From Bacteroides fragilis NCTC 9343 (GTDB lineage: Bacteria > Bacteroidota > Bacteroidia > Bacteroidales > Bacteroidaceae), in NCBI RefSeq assembly GCF_000025985.1, contig NC_003228.3, positions 186,001 to 250,000 of the forward strand: a stretch of 64,000 bases of DNA. The letters run 5' to 3'. How positions within the stretch are numbered: the first letter of the stretch is position 1; every line of letters starts with the position of its first letter. Position numbers and translations under genes: made by a program. Under the pieces are notes generated by a model. The model was not told the DNA's origin. It worked only from the letters and a program-made list of their open reading frames with translations, and ran no database searches. Positions 54,178 through 64,000 of this stretch are shown in pieces.

Positions 54178-54185
54178 TACATAGA

Positions 54186-54689
54186 ATGACGACCATAGAT
54201 ATTATCATACTGATTGCTCTTGGAGCCGGTGTTATTGTCGGATTTATGAAGGGCTTTATCCGGCAGCTTGCTTCCATTCTCGGATTAATTGTGGGGCTAT
54301 TGGCAGCAAAAGCTTTGTACACCTCACTGGCTGTGAAGTTATGCCCTACGGTGACCGACTCCATGACTGTGGCGCAGATACTGGCATTTATCATTATCTG
54401 GATCGCTGTGCCGCTAATCTTTACATTGGTGGCTTCAGTATTAACCAAGGCATTGGAGGCGGTTTCACTTGGCTGGCTGAATCGCATGCTTGGAGCCGGG
54501 CTCGGAGCTTTGAAATATCTTTTATTGGTGAGCTTGGTTATCTGTGTCATTCAGTTTATAGACTCCGATAGTCAGTTGATTAGCCAAACAAAGAAGGAGC
54601 AGTCCTTGTTATATTATCCTATGGAAAGCTTTGCGGGGATCTTCTTTCCCGCAGCAAAAGAGGTTACACAACAATATATATTCAAATAA
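54186..54689 (+). CDS. CvpA-family membrane protein
   Basis: A 167-residue protein with four hydrophobic segments (about 5-30, 38-60, 68-90, 100-125) and the family start [23 protein letters not shown]. CvpA-like proteins are inner-membrane proteins tied in E. coli to colicin V production and to stress tolerance. Here the biochemical role is unknown. It precedes sufB by 2 bases and may be cotranscribed with the Suf genes. Confidence 0.85.
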   Translation: MTTIDIIILIALGAGVIVGFMKGFIRQLASILGLIVGLLAAKALYTSLAVKLCPTVTDSMTVAQILAFIIIWIAVPLIFTLVASVLTKALEAVSLGWLNRMLGAGLGALKYLLLVSLVICVIQFIDSDSQLISQTKKEQSLLYYPMESFAGIFFPAAKEVTQQYIFK

Positions 54690-54691
54690 AA

Positions 54692-56149
54692 ATGATGCAA
54701 CAAGAAGAACCCAATAAATATGTAAAAGAACTCACGCAGGAGAAGTATAAATACGGCTTCACTACGGAGGTACATACAGATATCATAGAGAAGGGACTCA
54801 ATGAAGACGTGGTACGTTTGATCTCGTCTAAAAAGAACGAGCCGGAGTGGTTGCTGGAGTTCCGTCTGAAAGCTTATCGTCATTGGTTAACGCTGGAGAT
54901 GCCTACTTGGGCACATTTGCGTATACCGGAAATTGACTATCAGGCAATCTCATATTATGCCGATCCTACGAAAAAGAAGGAGGGCCCGAAGAGTATGGAT
55001 GAAGTTGATCCGGAATTGATAAAAACATTCAATAAACTCGGCATTCCACTGGAGGAGCAGATGGCATTGAGTGGTATGGCTGTGGATGCAGTGATGGACT
55101 CTGTGTCAGTGAAAACGACCTTTAAGGAAACACTGATGGAGAAAGGTATTATTTTTTGCTCATTCAGTGAAGCTGTGCGTGAACATCCCGACTTGGTGAA
55201 AAAGTATCTCGGATCTGTTGTTGGGTATAGAGACAACTTCTTCGCGGCATTAAACTCGGCTGTATTCTCAGACGGTTCTTTTGTCTATATCCCCAAGGGG
55301 GTACGTTGTCCTATGGAACTCTCTACTTATTTCCGTATTAATGCTGCCAATACCGGTCAGTTTGAACGTACATTGATTGTGGCTGATGACGATAGCTATG
55401 TTTCCTATCTGGAGGGGTGTACAGCTCCAATGAGAGATGAGAATCAATTACACGCTGCTATTGTCGAAATCATGGTACATGATCGTGCGGAAGTGAAATA
55501 TAGCACCGTGCAGAATTGGTATCCGGGCGATGCCGAAGGCAAAGGTGGAGTTTATAATTTTGTGACAAAACGTGGCAATTGCAAAGGAGTAGACAGTAAA
55601 CTTTCATGGACCCAGGTTGAGACAGGTTCGGCTATTACATGGAAATATCCGTCTTGTATTCTTTCCGGGGATAATTCTACTGCAGAGTTTTATTCTGTAG
55701 CTGTGACGAATAATTATCAGCAGGCAGATACAGGTACTAAAATGATTCATTTAGGTAAGAACACCCGTAGTACGATTGTCAGCAAGGGTATATCTGCCGG
55801 GAAGAGCGAGAACTCTTACCGTGGGTTGGTCCGTGTAGCTGAAAAGGCTGATAATGCCCGTAATTATAGCCAGTGTGACTCATTGCTGTTGGGTGATAAG
55901 TGTGGTGCACATACTTTTCCCTACATGGATATCCATAATGAAACGGCAGTTGTAGAGCATGAAGCGACTACCAGTAAGATTAGTGAGGATCAGATATTTT
56001 ATTGTAATCAGCGTGGTATTTCTACAGAAGATGCCATTGGATTGATCGTAAACGGCTATGCTAAGGAGGTACTTAATAAACTTCCAATGGAATTTGCCGT
56101 AGAAGCTCAGAAACTACTTACGATCTCTCTTGAAGGCAGTGTAGGATAA
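54692..56149 (+). CDS. sufB: Fe-S cluster assembly protein SufB
   Basis: A 485-residue SufB, the scaffold subunit of the SufBC2D complex. The middle and C-terminal half carries the family blocks [57 protein letters not shown], and the late [20 protein letters not shown] with the Cys near the cluster site. It nucleates Fe-S clusters using sulfur from SufS. Its stop overlaps the next gene's start (TAATG), which encodes an outer-membrane barrel, not SufC. Confidence 0.95.
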   Translation: MMQQEEPNKYVKELTQEKYKYGFTTEVHTDIIEKGLNEDVVRLISSKKNEPEWLLEFRLKAYRHWLTLEMPTWAHLRIPEIDYQAISYYADPTKKKEGPKSMDEVDPELIKTFNKLGIPLEEQMALSGMAVDAVMDSVSVKTTFKETLMEKGIIFCSFSEAVREHPDLVKKYLGSVVGYRDNFFAALNSAVFSDGSFVYIPKGVRCPMELSTYFRINAANTGQFERTLIVADDDSYVSYLEGCTAPMRDENQLHAAIVEIMVHDRAEVKYSTVQNWYPGDAEGKGGVYNFVTKRGNCKGVDSKLSWTQVETGSAITWKYPSCILSGDNSTAEFYSVAVTNNYQQADTGTKMIHLGKNTRSTIVSKGISAGKSENSYRGLVRVAEKADNARNYSQCDSLLLGDKCGAHTFPYMDIHNETAVVEHEATTSKISEDQIFYCNQRGISTEDAIGLIVNGYAKEVLNKLPMEFAVEAQKLLTISLEGSVG

Positions 56150-56895
56150 TGAAGACGAAACGTGTTGGTTGGCTATTGATATTCCTGTCCTATGTTGGTG
56201 TAGTACTGGCACAAAACCTTGACGATCAAGAAAGGAGGTGGGCGATCAGTGGCTCTTGGGGAGGAAATTGGCCGATAGTCACAAAGAATACACTTTCGGG
56301 AAAAGCTGTTTCTGCAGGACATATACATACTTTAATGTTGGAGTATTATATTCCTTATACCCGTTTCTCCCTGAAAGGAGGATATACAGGTGAAGAAATA
56401 GGTTTGAATCCAGGTATTTCTGCCTCAATGAGTAATCTGGAAATAGGAGGGCGGTATTATTTCTTACCACAACGGTTTGCAATCCAACCTTATGGGGGAC
56501 TTTCTACTGGATGGAACCTCTCTCCACGAAGGCAGGAGGGGATGGGCAGTAGCAGTTATTACGATCCTTCAAGGCAAGAGTTTCGTAAAGATTACGATTA
56601 TCGATACCGAATTAAAGAACCATTATTCACAGTTTCTCCTGTGGTGGGAGCTGATATATATTTTCTTTCTTGTCTTGCTCTCACCTTGGAATATAATTTC
56701 CGGATGGGCATTGCCGGAAAGATAAGTGGAGAGATAGAGAAGACCAATTCTCGTGGAACCGGATTTGTACGTAGCAATGGGATGCGGCAGACCGTAAGTG
56801 TAGGGGTAAAGGTTAACTTCCCTTTTACTATTACGCAGACGGACGGAAATTCCATATTACAATGGTTGGACGAGGTTATTTTTGGAAAAGAATAG
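56149..56895 (+). CDS. Outer-membrane beta-barrel protein within the suf operon
   Basis: A 248-residue protein with a signal peptide (cleavage likely after VLA at about residue 21). The mature sequence has alternating strands ([44 protein letters not shown]), as in the porin/OmpA-like barrel families. It starts on the sufB stop codon (shared A) and ends 23 bases before the SufC start, so it is firmly within the operon. I know of no Suf-related role for such a barrel. Its terminal residues are not the usual Phe. Confidence 0.72.
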   Translation: MKTKRVGWLLIFLSYVGVVLAQNLDDQERRWAISGSWGGNWPIVTKNTLSGKAVSAGHIHTLMLEYYIPYTRFSLKGGYTGEEIGLNPGISASMSNLEIGGRYYFLPQRFAIQPYGGLSTGWNLSPRRQEGMGSSSYYDPSRQEFRKDYDYRYRIKEPLFTVSPVVGADIYFLSCLALTLEYNFRMGIAGKISGEIEKTNSRGTGFVRSNGMRQTVSVGVKVNFPFTITQTDGNSILQWLDEVIFGKE

Positions 56896-56918
56896 ATAAT
56901 GAAATAATTGATAAGATC

Positions 56919-57671
56919 ATGTTAGAGATAAAAGACCTGCATGCCAGCATTAACGGCAAAGAGATATTGAAAGGCATTAACCTGACGGTGAAGCCGGGCG
57001 AAGTACATGCCATTATGGGACCTAACGGTTCGGGTAAAAGTACGCTTTCGTCTGTTCTGGTAGGTAATCCTGCTTTCGAAGTGACGAAAGGAAGCATCAC
57101 GTTCTATGGTAAAAATCTTTTGGAATTGAGCCCTGAAGATCGCAGTCACGAAGGTATTTTTCTTAGTTTTCAGTATCCGGTGGAGATCCCGGGCGTGAGC
57201 ATGGTGAACTTTATGCGTGCTGCTGTCAATGAACAGCGTAAGTACAAAGGATTACCCGCTTTGACAGCCAGTGAGTTCTTGAAATTGATGCGTGAAAAGC
57301 GTGCAGTGGTCGAGTTGGATAATAAATTGGCCAATCGTTCGGTAAATGAAGGTTTCTCGGGTGGAGAGAAAAAACGGAATGAGATTTTTCAGATGGCTAT
57401 GCTCGAACCCCGTCTCAGTATCTTAGACGAGACTGATTCCGGACTCGATATCGATGCGCTTCGTATTGTAGCCGAAGGAGTAAATAAACTGAAAACTCCC
57501 GATACCAGTTGTATTGTCATCACCCACTATCAGCGTCTGCTGGACTATATAAAGCCGGACATTGTACATGTTCTTTACAAAGGACGTATTGTAAAGACTG
57601 CCGGTCCGGAACTCGCTCTTGAGTTGGAAGAGAAGGGATATGATTGGATTAAGAAGGAATTAGGAGAATGA
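56919..57671 (+). CDS. sufC: Fe-S assembly ATPase SufC
   Basis: A 250-residue ABC-type ATPase that binds SufB and SufD. I used the ATG at 56919 ([17 protein letters not shown]), as the longer frame from 56862 would overlap the barrel gene. Walker [10 protein letters not shown], signature [10 protein letters not shown], and Walker [13 protein letters not shown] are present. The [14 protein letters not shown] segment is SufC-specific. Its stop overlaps the sufD start (ATGA). Confidence 0.95.
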   Translation: MLEIKDLHASINGKEILKGINLTVKPGEVHAIMGPNGSGKSTLSSVLVGNPAFEVTKGSITFYGKNLLELSPEDRSHEGIFLSFQYPVEIPGVSMVNFMRAAVNEQRKYKGLPALTASEFLKLMREKRAVVELDNKLANRSVNEGFSGGEKKRNEIFQMAMLEPRLSILDETDSGLDIDALRIVAEGVNKLKTPDTSCIVITHYQRLLDYIKPDIVHVLYKGRIVKTAGPELALELEEKGYDWIKKELGE

Positions 57672-59023
57672 GTTTAATTATGAATGCAGAACAGCAATAT
57701 ATAGATCTCTTTTCTCAGTGTGAAGCGATGATCTGTCGTCATAGCGCTGAGGCGTTGAATGCCCCCCGGGCAACAGCTTTTGCTGATTTCGAACGTCAGG
57801 GGTTTCCTACACGGAAACAAGAGAAATACAAATATACGGATGTCAGTAAATTCTTTGAGCCGGATTATGGGTTGAACTTGAACCGGCTGCCCATTCCGGT
57901 GAATCCTTATGAAGTGTTTAAATGTGATGTTCCGAACATGAGCACTTCATTGTTTTTTGTAGTGAACGATGCATTCTACAATCAGGCGCTTCCTAAGTCC
58001 GGATTGCCTGAAGGAGTTATCTTCGGTAGTTTGAGAAATATGGCTGAACAGCATCCGGAACTTGTGAAGAAGTATTATGGTAAGTTGGCTGATACTTCGA
58101 AAGATGCGGTTACGGCTTTTAATACAGCTTTTGCACAGGATGGAGTATTGATGTATGTTCCGAAGAATGTGATCGTCGATAGACCTATTCAACTGGTCAA
58201 TATACTTCGTGCGGATGTTAATTTCATGGTAAACCGCCGTGTGTTGATTATCCTTGAAGAAGGGGCTCAGGCCCGTTTGCTTATTTGCGATCATGCAATG
58301 GATAATGTAAACTTCTTGGCAACTCAAGTTATTGAAGTGTTTGCAGAAGAGAACTCCGTTTTCGATCTTTATGAATTGGAAGAGACTCATACCAGTACAG
58401 TGCGTTTCAGTAATTTGTATGTGAAACAGGGAGCAAACAGCAATGTATTGCTTAATGGAATGACACTTCATAACGGGACAACCCGTAATACGACAGAAGT
58501 TACCCTTGCCGGTGAAGGTGCCGAGATCAATCTTTGTGGTATGGCCATTGCTGATAAAAACCAACACGTGGACAATAATACCTCGATAGATCATGCCGTG
58601 CCGAATTGTACCAGCAATGAGTTGTTTAAATATGTTCTTGACGATCAGTCTGTGGGAGCTTTTGCCGGTTTGGTACTGGTACGTCCTGATGCGCAACATA
58701 CCAGTTCTCAGCAGACAAACCGTAACCTCTGTGCTACTCGTGATGCCCGTATGTATACTCAGCCGCAACTGGAGATATATGCCGACGATGTAAAATGCTC
58801 TCATGGAGCTACTGTAGGTCAACTGGATGAAAACGCTCTTTTCTATATGCGTGCTCGTGGTATCGCCGAAAAGGAGGCCCGTCTGTTGCTGATGTTTGCA
58901 TTTGTCAACGAGGTGATTGATACCATTCGTCTGGAGGCGTTGAAAGATCGTCTGCATTTGTTGGTTGAAAAACGTTTCCGCGGTGAACTGAATAAGTGCC
59001 AGGGATGTTCTATTTGCAAATAA
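57668..59023 (+). CDS. sufD: Fe-S cluster assembly protein SufD
   Basis: A 451-residue SufD, the partner of SufB and SufC. It contains the SufB/D-type C-terminal blocks ([45 protein letters not shown] in parts, [25 protein letters not shown]). The last residues KCQGCSICK form a CxxCxxC tail (Cys444, 447, 450) that E. coli SufD lacks. Met1 overlaps the sufC stop; an inner ATG (57680) is also possible. Confidence 0.93.
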   Translation: MSLIMNAEQQYIDLFSQCEAMICRHSAEALNAPRATAFADFERQGFPTRKQEKYKYTDVSKFFEPDYGLNLNRLPIPVNPYEVFKCDVPNMSTSLFFVVNDAFYNQALPKSGLPEGVIFGSLRNMAEQHPELVKKYYGKLADTSKDAVTAFNTAFAQDGVLMYVPKNVIVDRPIQLVNILRADVNFMVNRRVLIILEEGAQARLLICDHAMDNVNFLATQVIEVFAEENSVFDLYELEETHTSTVRFSNLYVKQGANSNVLLNGMTLHNGTTRNTTEVTLAGEGAEINLCGMAIADKNQHVDNNTSIDHAVPNCTSNELFKYVLDDQSVGAFAGLVLVRPDAQHTSSQQTNRNLCATRDARMYTQPQLEIYADDVKCSHGATVGQLDENALFYMRARGIAEKEARLLLMFAFVNEVIDTIRLEALKDRLHLLVEKRFRGELNKCQGCSICK

Positions 59024-59034
59024 TCAGTGATAAA

Positions 59035-60246
59035 ATGAATATTCATAAGATACGTGAGGACTTTCCCATACTTAGCCGTACGGTATATGGCAAGCCTTTG
59101 GTTTATTTAGATAACGGTGCGACTACTCAGAAGCCTCGCCTGGTGATCGATTCGATTGTAGACGAATATTATTCGGTCAATGCGAATGTACATCGGGGAG
59201 TTCATTTCTTGTCTCAGCAGGCGACGGAGCTGCATGAGGCTTCACGTGAGACTGTACGTCAGTTCATTAATGCCCGTAGTACTCGTGAGGTCATTTTCAC
59301 TCGCGGGACAACGGAGAGCATTAATTTAATTGTCTCCAGTTTTGGTGAAGAGTTCATGCAAGAGGGTGATGAGGTGATTGTTTCAGTGATGGAACACCAC
59401 AGTAATATCGTACCTTGGCAGTTGTTGGCGGCCCGTAAAGGGATTGCGATTAAAGTCATTCCGATGAATGATAAAGGTGAGCTGTTACTTGAAGAGTACG
59501 AAAATCTTTTTTCTGAACGTACTAAGATTGTCAGCGTAACCCAAGTGTCCAATGTACTGGGAACAATCAATCCGGTGAAAGAGATGATTGCCACGGCACA
59601 TGCTCATGGAGTACCTGTTATGATTGACGGTGCTCAATCCATTCCTCACATGAAGGTGGATGTACAGGATTTGGATGCTGACTTCTTTGTTTTCTCAGGT
59701 CATAAAATATATGGGCCTACCGGAATAGGCGTCTTATATGGAAAGGAAGATTGGCTCGAACGTCTTCCGCCTTATCAGGGTGGAGGAGAAATGATTCAGT
59801 CTGTCTCATTTGAAAAGACTGTCTTCGGTGAATTACCATTTAAATTCGAGGCTGGAACCCCAGACTATATTGCCACTACCGGGCTTGCCAAAGCGCTGGA
59901 CTATGTCACAGGTATTGGCTTAGACCCAATAGCATTACATGAACATGAGCTTACAGTTTATGCTATGCAACGGCTGAAAGAAATTCCGAATATGCGTATT
60001 TTTGGTGAGGCTGAGCATAAAAGCAGTGTAATTTCATTCTTGGTAGGCGATATACACCATTTGGATCTGGGTACCTTGCTTGATCGATTGGGTATTGCTG
60101 TCCGTACGGGACACCATTGTGCAGAACCGTTAATGCGTCGTTTAGGCATTGAAGGTACGGTTCGCGCCTCATTTGCCGTGTATAATACAAAAGAGGAAGT
60201 TGATGCTCTTGTAGCTGGTATCGAACGGGTCAGTAAGATGTTCTGA
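59035..60246 (+). CDS. sufS: Cysteine desulfurase SufS
   Basis: A 403-residue PLP-dependent group II cysteine desulfurase. The start at 59035 follows the sufD stop by 11 bases and gives the family N-terminus. The PLP lysine is Lys224 in SGHKIYGPTGIG; the persulfide Cys is in RTGHHCAEPLMRRLG (about 362). It supplies sulfur to SufB, usually via SufE or SufU; no SufE gene is seen in the window. Terminator hairpin follows. Confidence 0.95.
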   Translation: MNIHKIREDFPILSRTVYGKPLVYLDNGATTQKPRLVIDSIVDEYYSVNANVHRGVHFLSQQATELHEASRETVRQFINARSTREVIFTRGTTESINLIVSSFGEEFMQEGDEVIVSVMEHHSNIVPWQLLAARKGIAIKVIPMNDKGELLLEEYENLFSERTKIVSVTQVSNVLGTINPVKEMIATAHAHGVPVMIDGAQSIPHMKVDVQDLDADFFVFSGHKIYGPTGIGVLYGKEDWLERLPPYQGGGEMIQSVSFEKTVFGELPFKFEAGTPDYIATTGLAKALDYVTGIGLDPIALHEHELTVYAMQRLKEIPNMRIFGEAEHKSSVISFLVGDIHHLDLGTLLDRLGIAVRTGHHCAEPLMRRLGIEGTVRASFAVYNTKEEVDALVAGIERVSKMF

Positions 60247-60274
60247 GGCATGTGTATTCTGACAGATATTGAAG

Positions 60275-60308
60275 TGTCGTGAAAGCTGTTGCTTTTGCGA
60301 CATTTTTT
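60275..60308 (+). terminator. Terminator of the suf operon
   Basis: TGTCG-TG-AAAGC (60275-60286) pairs with GCTTT-TG-CGACA (60291-60302) with two wobble pairs and the loop TGTT, followed by six T's. A standard rho-independent terminator, 29 bases after the sufS stop. Confidence 0.75.
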
Positions 60309-60537
60309 ATGTTTGATAGGGGCTTGCTGAAATGTGTTGAATGACTTTAGGACTCTGTCTTTAACTCTTTTGGGGAGGAGGTCTGTTTTTCCTCCGTCAA
60401 CTAAGGGAAGGCGGAGCCGTACAGTATTACTTCCAACGACCGATCCGTATAAATAGATAATAAATGAAGGATTCCTGCAACCTTTTTCTTTCTTTATCGT
60501 CTAATATTAATATAAACCTCTAAATGAAACAAGAATT

Positions 60538-60858
60538 ATGTTATTAGCAACCACTCCAATCATCGAAGGAAAACGAATAACCACTTATTATGGCATTGTG
60601 TCCGGAGAAACTATTATAGGTGCCAATGTCTTCCGTGACTTTTTTGCCAGTATTCGTGATATAGTAGGCGGACGCTCCGGTTCATACGAAGAAGTGCTTC
60701 GTGAGGCAAAAGATACTGCTTTGAAAGAAATGTCTGAACAGGCTCGCCAAATGGGCGCTAATGCTGTGATCGGAGTTGATTTGGATTACGAAACAGTTGG
60801 GGGAAGTGGCAGTATGTTGATGGTAACTGCTAGTGGGACGGCTGTGTTCTTGGAATAA
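60538..60858 (+). CDS. YbjQ/UPF0145-family protein
   Basis: A 106-residue protein of the YbjQ (UPF0145) family. The family pattern is plain: [45 protein letters not shown] and the [15 protein letters not shown] strand. The family was first suggested to bind metals and forms pentamers in one structural genomics case, but function is unsettled. It is alone, between the Suf operon and the minus-strand GH27 gene. Confidence 0.9.
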   Translation: MLLATTPIIEGKRITTYYGIVSGETIIGANVFRDFFASIRDIVGGRSGSYEEVLREAKDTALKEMSEQARQMGANAVIGVDLDYETVGGSGSMLMVTASGTAVFLE

Positions 60859-60932
60859 CAAAGTAATCATAAAGACCATACGGGTGTTACGGAAGTCTGT
60901 AACACTCGTATGGATTATATGTTTACCTATTG

Positions 60933-62525
60933 TTAACGACCTTTGATGATTTCCATTTTATCAATATCGGGTGCCCACCCGTACGAATTATACAGACGTA
61001 TCGTGTTATAGCCTGTGCGAAGTTTAACCTTGATAGTTGTTGTAGCTGCTTGATCCCATGTACCGGAATAAAGGTTAGACTGTTTATATTCTGTTCCGTT
61101 TACAGCTATTTGGATATCGCGTTTATCACCTGAATAATAAGTTAACTTAAGTTGATAATCTCCTCCTTTGCTAATATACACGTTTCTGAATTCTGCCCAA
61201 TTGGAAGGTGAATTTCCAAGATTTTTCATAATATATTCTCCTGAGGCTCCTGATTTTGGTGTAAAATGAGCTGCCTGTTTGTTGTCTGGCAGAAATTCTT
61301 GCATGAAAGCATATTCAGCTTCATAACATGTCCGGTCGTGACGTTTGCTACCTTCAAGTCTTATTAAAGCTGTTCCATGTGCAGGAACTAGCGTTTCATA
61401 GTAATCGGTGAATGTTCCCATTTCTTGATGGTTCCATAGATCTCTCACTCGTACATCCCCTGATAAATAGAGCTTATCGAAATCGACTCTGATCTGCTGA
61501 TCTGTATTGCTTCTGTTATATAGTGCTACTGCACGTAGTTTGCCTTCACGTTTCTGAATGGCTTTTGATAAAATCAGATAGTCTTTTCCCCGTTCAATGG
61601 CTTCAGCCTGCAGACCTAATGAATCCTGATTTAATGCGATCACTTCCTTATTGGTAATGATCGATAAAGTTTTTTCAGGAATTGTACGAAGATCGCATCC
61701 GATCATTAACGGGGAGGACAAGATAGACCATATTCCAAAATGAGTTTTTTCTTCGTCTTCCGTGAGCCCTCTTCCTACTTCAAGCATATCCATGTCATTA
61801 TAGTGCCCCGGGCTTGCGTAAGGTGCTAAGTAGAGATTTCTTTCAATGATTCGGTCGATTGTTGTGAATCGTGGATTGATGTCTGTATGGATTCGCCAGG
61901 AACCTGCCAACTGGGTAGCCCAAGTGCCCGGAAACTGCCAACGGCATATATTATATCGAACATCTGTCCGTCCTGTCCGTCTGATCGCTTTGTAGATATC
62001 CGTATAACGTTGCTGCTCACTTTGTCCGGTTGCTTCACCGCCACACCAGTCTATTTTAATGAAATCATATCCCCAGTCTTTGAGGAAGGTTTGGCAGTCT
62101 ATATCGTCGTGTTTCCAAAGTCCTACACCGATACCGAGTGTATCTGCGTCATAGATGGAGCCACAAGTGTTGCTGCCCGCATCAGAATATATACCGGCTT
62201 TCAATCCTTTTGAATGAATATAGTCGGACAGGACTCTCATCCCATTCGGGAATTTTTTCTTATTGGCAAAAAGACGTCCTTCCGAATTTCGTCCTCCAAA
62301 GTATCCGTCGTCTATGTTCACATATCCATAGCCTACATCCTTCAGACCCCGGTTGACCATGGCATCAGCTGTTTCTTTAATTAGTTCTTCATTAATATGT
62401 ACTCGGAAGGTGTTCCATGAACTCCACCCCATCATGGGAGTATTTGTGTTTTGTGCCGTGACAGTTGTGAAAAAGCTTGCCAATAACAGGAGGCAGCAAT
62501 AAGTAGTAACTTTCTTCTTTTTCAT
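60933..62525 (-). CDS. GH27 alpha-galactosidase with C-terminal CBM35-like domain
   Basis: A 530-residue exported glycoside hydrolase of family 27, which removes terminal alpha-galactosyl (or alpha-N-acetylgalactosaminyl) residues. Signal peptide about 1-25. The catalytic barrel starts TPMMGWSSWNTF; the nucleophile is Asp159 in KIDWCGG, and the acid/base is probably Asp215 in SWRIHTDIN. After a beta-sandwich, about residues 400-530 resemble a CBM35/CBM6 module (YEAEYAFM, KLTYYSGDKRDIQIAVNG). It lies downstream of a SusD-like gene on the same strand, so it is part of a polysaccharide utilisation locus. Confidence 0.9.
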   Translation of the reverse strand: MKKKKVTTYCCLLLLASFFTTVTAQNTNTPMMGWSSWNTFRVHINEELIKETADAMVNRGLKDVGYGYVNIDDGYFGGRNSEGRLFANKKKFPNGMRVLSDYIHSKGLKAGIYSDAGSNTCGSIYDADTLGIGVGLWKHDDIDCQTFLKDWGYDFIKIDWCGGEATGQSEQQRYTDIYKAIRRTGRTDVRYNICRWQFPGTWATQLAGSWRIHTDINPRFTTIDRIIERNLYLAPYASPGHYNDMDMLEVGRGLTEDEEKTHFGIWSILSSPLMIGCDLRTIPEKTLSIITNKEVIALNQDSLGLQAEAIERGKDYLILSKAIQKREGKLRAVALYNRSNTDQQIRVDFDKLYLSGDVRVRDLWNHQEMGTFTDYYETLVPAHGTALIRLEGSKRHDRTCYEAEYAFMQEFLPDNKQAAHFTPKSGASGEYIMKNLGNSPSNWAEFRNVYISKGGDYQLKLTYYSGDKRDIQIAVNGTEYKQSNLYSGTWDQAATTTIKVKLRTGYNTIRLYNSYGWAPDIDKMEIIKGR

Positions 62526-62550
62526 AAGGTGTTGTTTTTGTAAGGTAAAA

Positions 62551-62592
62551 TAGCCTGTATATCCCTGTCCGGTGGTAGGTATATACAGGCTA
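62551..62592 (-). terminator. Stem-loop between the SusD-like and GH27 genes
   Basis: TAGCCTGTATAT (62551-62562) and ATATACAGGCTA (62581-62592) form a perfect 12-bp stem with an 18-base loop. On the minus strand it follows the SusD-like stop, and is followed by TTTTACC. It may attenuate transcription into the GH27 gene. Confidence 0.6.
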
Positions 62593-62616
62593 ATTTATAT
62601 TATTAGGAAAGATGAA

Positions 62617-64000
62617 TTACCAACCCGGATTCTGGACCAGATTTGAATTTACATTCAGGTAATCCTGTTTGATCGGACTCAAATACTGTTCATCCCTGAA
62701 GATGAATGGTTGAGCATCCAAACGTGCATTTTTATAATACTCTTCGTTGGTTGTACCGTAAGAGTTCAATCCGATCATACCATTTTCCATACCGCTCCAT
62801 TCTTTCAGGGCAATCAGCCAACGGCGATAGTCGTATGACATATGTCCTTCGAACATCAGCTCTATGGTTCTTTCACGATGAATTACCTCACGAAGTTTGT
62901 CTCCGGACGGAAGTCCTTTGTAGGAAACTTCTACATTAGGAATACCGGCTCTCTGGCGGATCAGGTTGAAGTAAGTAAGTGCATCTCCTTCCAGTGTTCC
63001 ATTGTATTCAAAGTAAGCCTCTGCATAGTCCAAATACAATTCTCCTAAGCGGATGATAGGGAAAGGGAAAGCTACCAGAGAGTTGCTGGTACCACTAACA
63101 AAAGTTTCTGGATGAGCCAGTTTGGCGATAGCATACGATCCATATAATTGGTCACTTCCCGCATCACGTGTTCCATTTTGCTCTTTGAAGCGCATTTTGA
63201 GGTTAATGGTGTCTCCGTTGATCAGGTAGTCCCCGCGGTTGAAGCCGATAGAACCATAGAAACGTGGTTCACGGTTGCGATGGAGAACTGCTACCGAATC
63301 CCCTTCGGCTACTGTGAAACGATGTGCATAATCAAACTCCGGATCTTCATCTATCGGAAGTCCGTTCTTGGTCAGATACATGTCCGCACTGAAAGCCGTT
63401 GCACCTAAAGCTCCATAAGGTGCTCCCGAGGAAGTACTGATACCTTTGGGAATTACGTGTGTTTGAATAGAGTTTCCATCGGCCCATGTTTCTTTCCAGC
63501 CACTATATCCCCAGATCAGTTCTTTATTCCATGCGTCTACAACCAGGTTACGTGCATTGGCAATGGCTTGGTTGAATTCCGGCAGATTACCTTTCTTTGT
63601 ATACTTATACAATTCTGCTCCGGCTTGATGTGCCATGTCGATTGCCTTTTTACATTCGTCCATGGCAGTTTTCCATTTATTCTTGTCATAAGTCAGGTTC
63701 ATGAGCAACTGTCCGTCCTTGTTCTTGAAATTCTTATACATATCAGCATTCCCATTGAACTGTGGGCTGGCTGCGTACAAGTACATTCTTGCCTTTAGTG
63801 CTTGTGCAATGACTTTTGTAGCACGACCGTAGTTGGAAGCTTTCACTGTCATAGGCAGGTCGGCAGAGGCATTATCGAACATTTGAGCAATTCGGCTAAC
63901 GCATTCATCATAGGGTACACGCGGCTTGAAAAGTTCTTCTTTGGGTGCATTAAGAGGGATTGCTTCGTCCAGTATGACTATAGGACCGTAGTTCTGTAAT
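62617..64000 (-). CDS. SusD/RagB-family outer-membrane lipoprotein, partial
   Basis: A SusD homologue whose 5' part lies beyond the window: the frame stays open past the internal Met at 63882 to base 64000 (about 460 residues visible, family usually 500-600). It has the family blocks FNQAIANARNLV, SNSLVAFPFPIIRLGELYLDYAEAYFE (shown in parts), LTYFNLIRQRAGIP, IHRERTIELMFEGHMSYDYRRWL and the YLNVNSNLVQNPGW end. SusD-like proteins bind glycan at the surface with a TonB-dependent SusC partner, expected just outside the window. The neighbouring GH27 suggests an alpha-galactoside-containing target. Confidence 0.92.
   Translation of the reverse strand, partial: LQNYGPIVILDEAIPLNAPKEELFKPRVPYDECVSRIAQMFDNASADLPMTVKASNYGRATKVIAQALKARMYLYAASPQFNGNADMYKNFKNKDGQLLMNLTYDKNKWKTAMDECKKAIDMAHQAGAELYKYTKKGNLPEFNQAIANARNLVVDAWNKELIWGYSGWKETWADGNSIQTHVIPKGISTSSGAPYGALGATAFSADMYLTKNGLPIDEDPEFDYAHRFTVAEGDSVAVLHRNREPRFYGSIGFNRGDYLINGDTINLKMRFKEQNGTRDAGSDQLYGSYAIAKLAHPETFVSGTSNSLVAFPFPIIRLGELYLDYAEAYFEYNGTLEGDALTYFNLIRQRAGIPNVEVSYKGLPSGDKLREVIHRERTIELMFEGHMSYDYRRWLIALKEWSGMENGMIGLNSYGTTNEEYYKNARLDAQPFIFRDEQYLSPIKQDYLNVNSNLVQNPGW

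Overview
The window looks like a chromosomal stretch of a Bacteroides species, probably of the fragilis/thetaiotaomicron group. The evidence is a SusD/RagB family protein beside a GH27 alpha-galactosidase, a fucRI(O)AKP L-fucose operon, NVEALA-type small exported peptides next to a BF3164-like 6-bladed propeller lipoprotein, tandem DUF2807 lipoproteins, and many start-proximal copies of the Bacteroides -7 promoter box TAnnTTTG. The species is not resolved.

Layout. 0.3-12.3 kb holds a lipoprotein and housekeeping genes: SNF2 helicase, MnmA-like thiouridylase, GH3-family protein, phosphofructokinase, an acpP-fabF-rnc operon, purN and pdxB. 12.4-17.9 kb is a glycosyltransferase cluster with a Kdo/WaaP-type kinase, most likely for lipooligosaccharide core. 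It is followed by an MsbA-like ABC exporter and an outer-membrane barrel (18.3-21.3 kb). 21.3-24.1 kb holds RNase H, a nitroreductase, an 830-bp non-coding stretch rich in inverted repeats, and shikimate kinase. 24.2-29.6 kb is a three-gene unit: Sel1-repeat protein, Hsp90-type ATPase, TPR-like protein. 29.6-32.4 kb holds speA and argB. 32.5-35.7 kb holds an ECF sigma factor, a membrane anti-sigma-like protein and a DUF4252 protein, facing two DUF2807 lipoproteins. 35.8-37.1 kb holds a metallopeptidase and a small membrane protein.

37.2-40.9 kb is the least conventional region: a membrane-bound winged-helix regulator, two NVEALA-type small exported Cys-containing peptides, a strong intercistronic hairpin, a propeller lipoprotein and a membrane-anchored CxxC protein. 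It looks like a self-contained envelope peptide/sensing locus and is the best candidate here for an undescribed system. 41.1-48.5 kb is the L-fucose operon: regulator, isomerase, propanediol oxidoreductase, aldolase, kinase, permease. 49.2-54.1 kb is rimP-nusA-infB behind a well-matched promoter. 54.2-60.2 kb holds cvpA and sufBCDS with an outer-membrane-barrel gene inserted between sufB and sufC. 60.5-64 kb holds a YbjQ-family protein and the downstream end of a polysaccharide utilisation locus (GH27, then a SusD homologue cut by the window edge).

Coordinates for inverted repeats and promoters were read by eye. No database search or folding program was run, so family names rest on recognised motifs and context.
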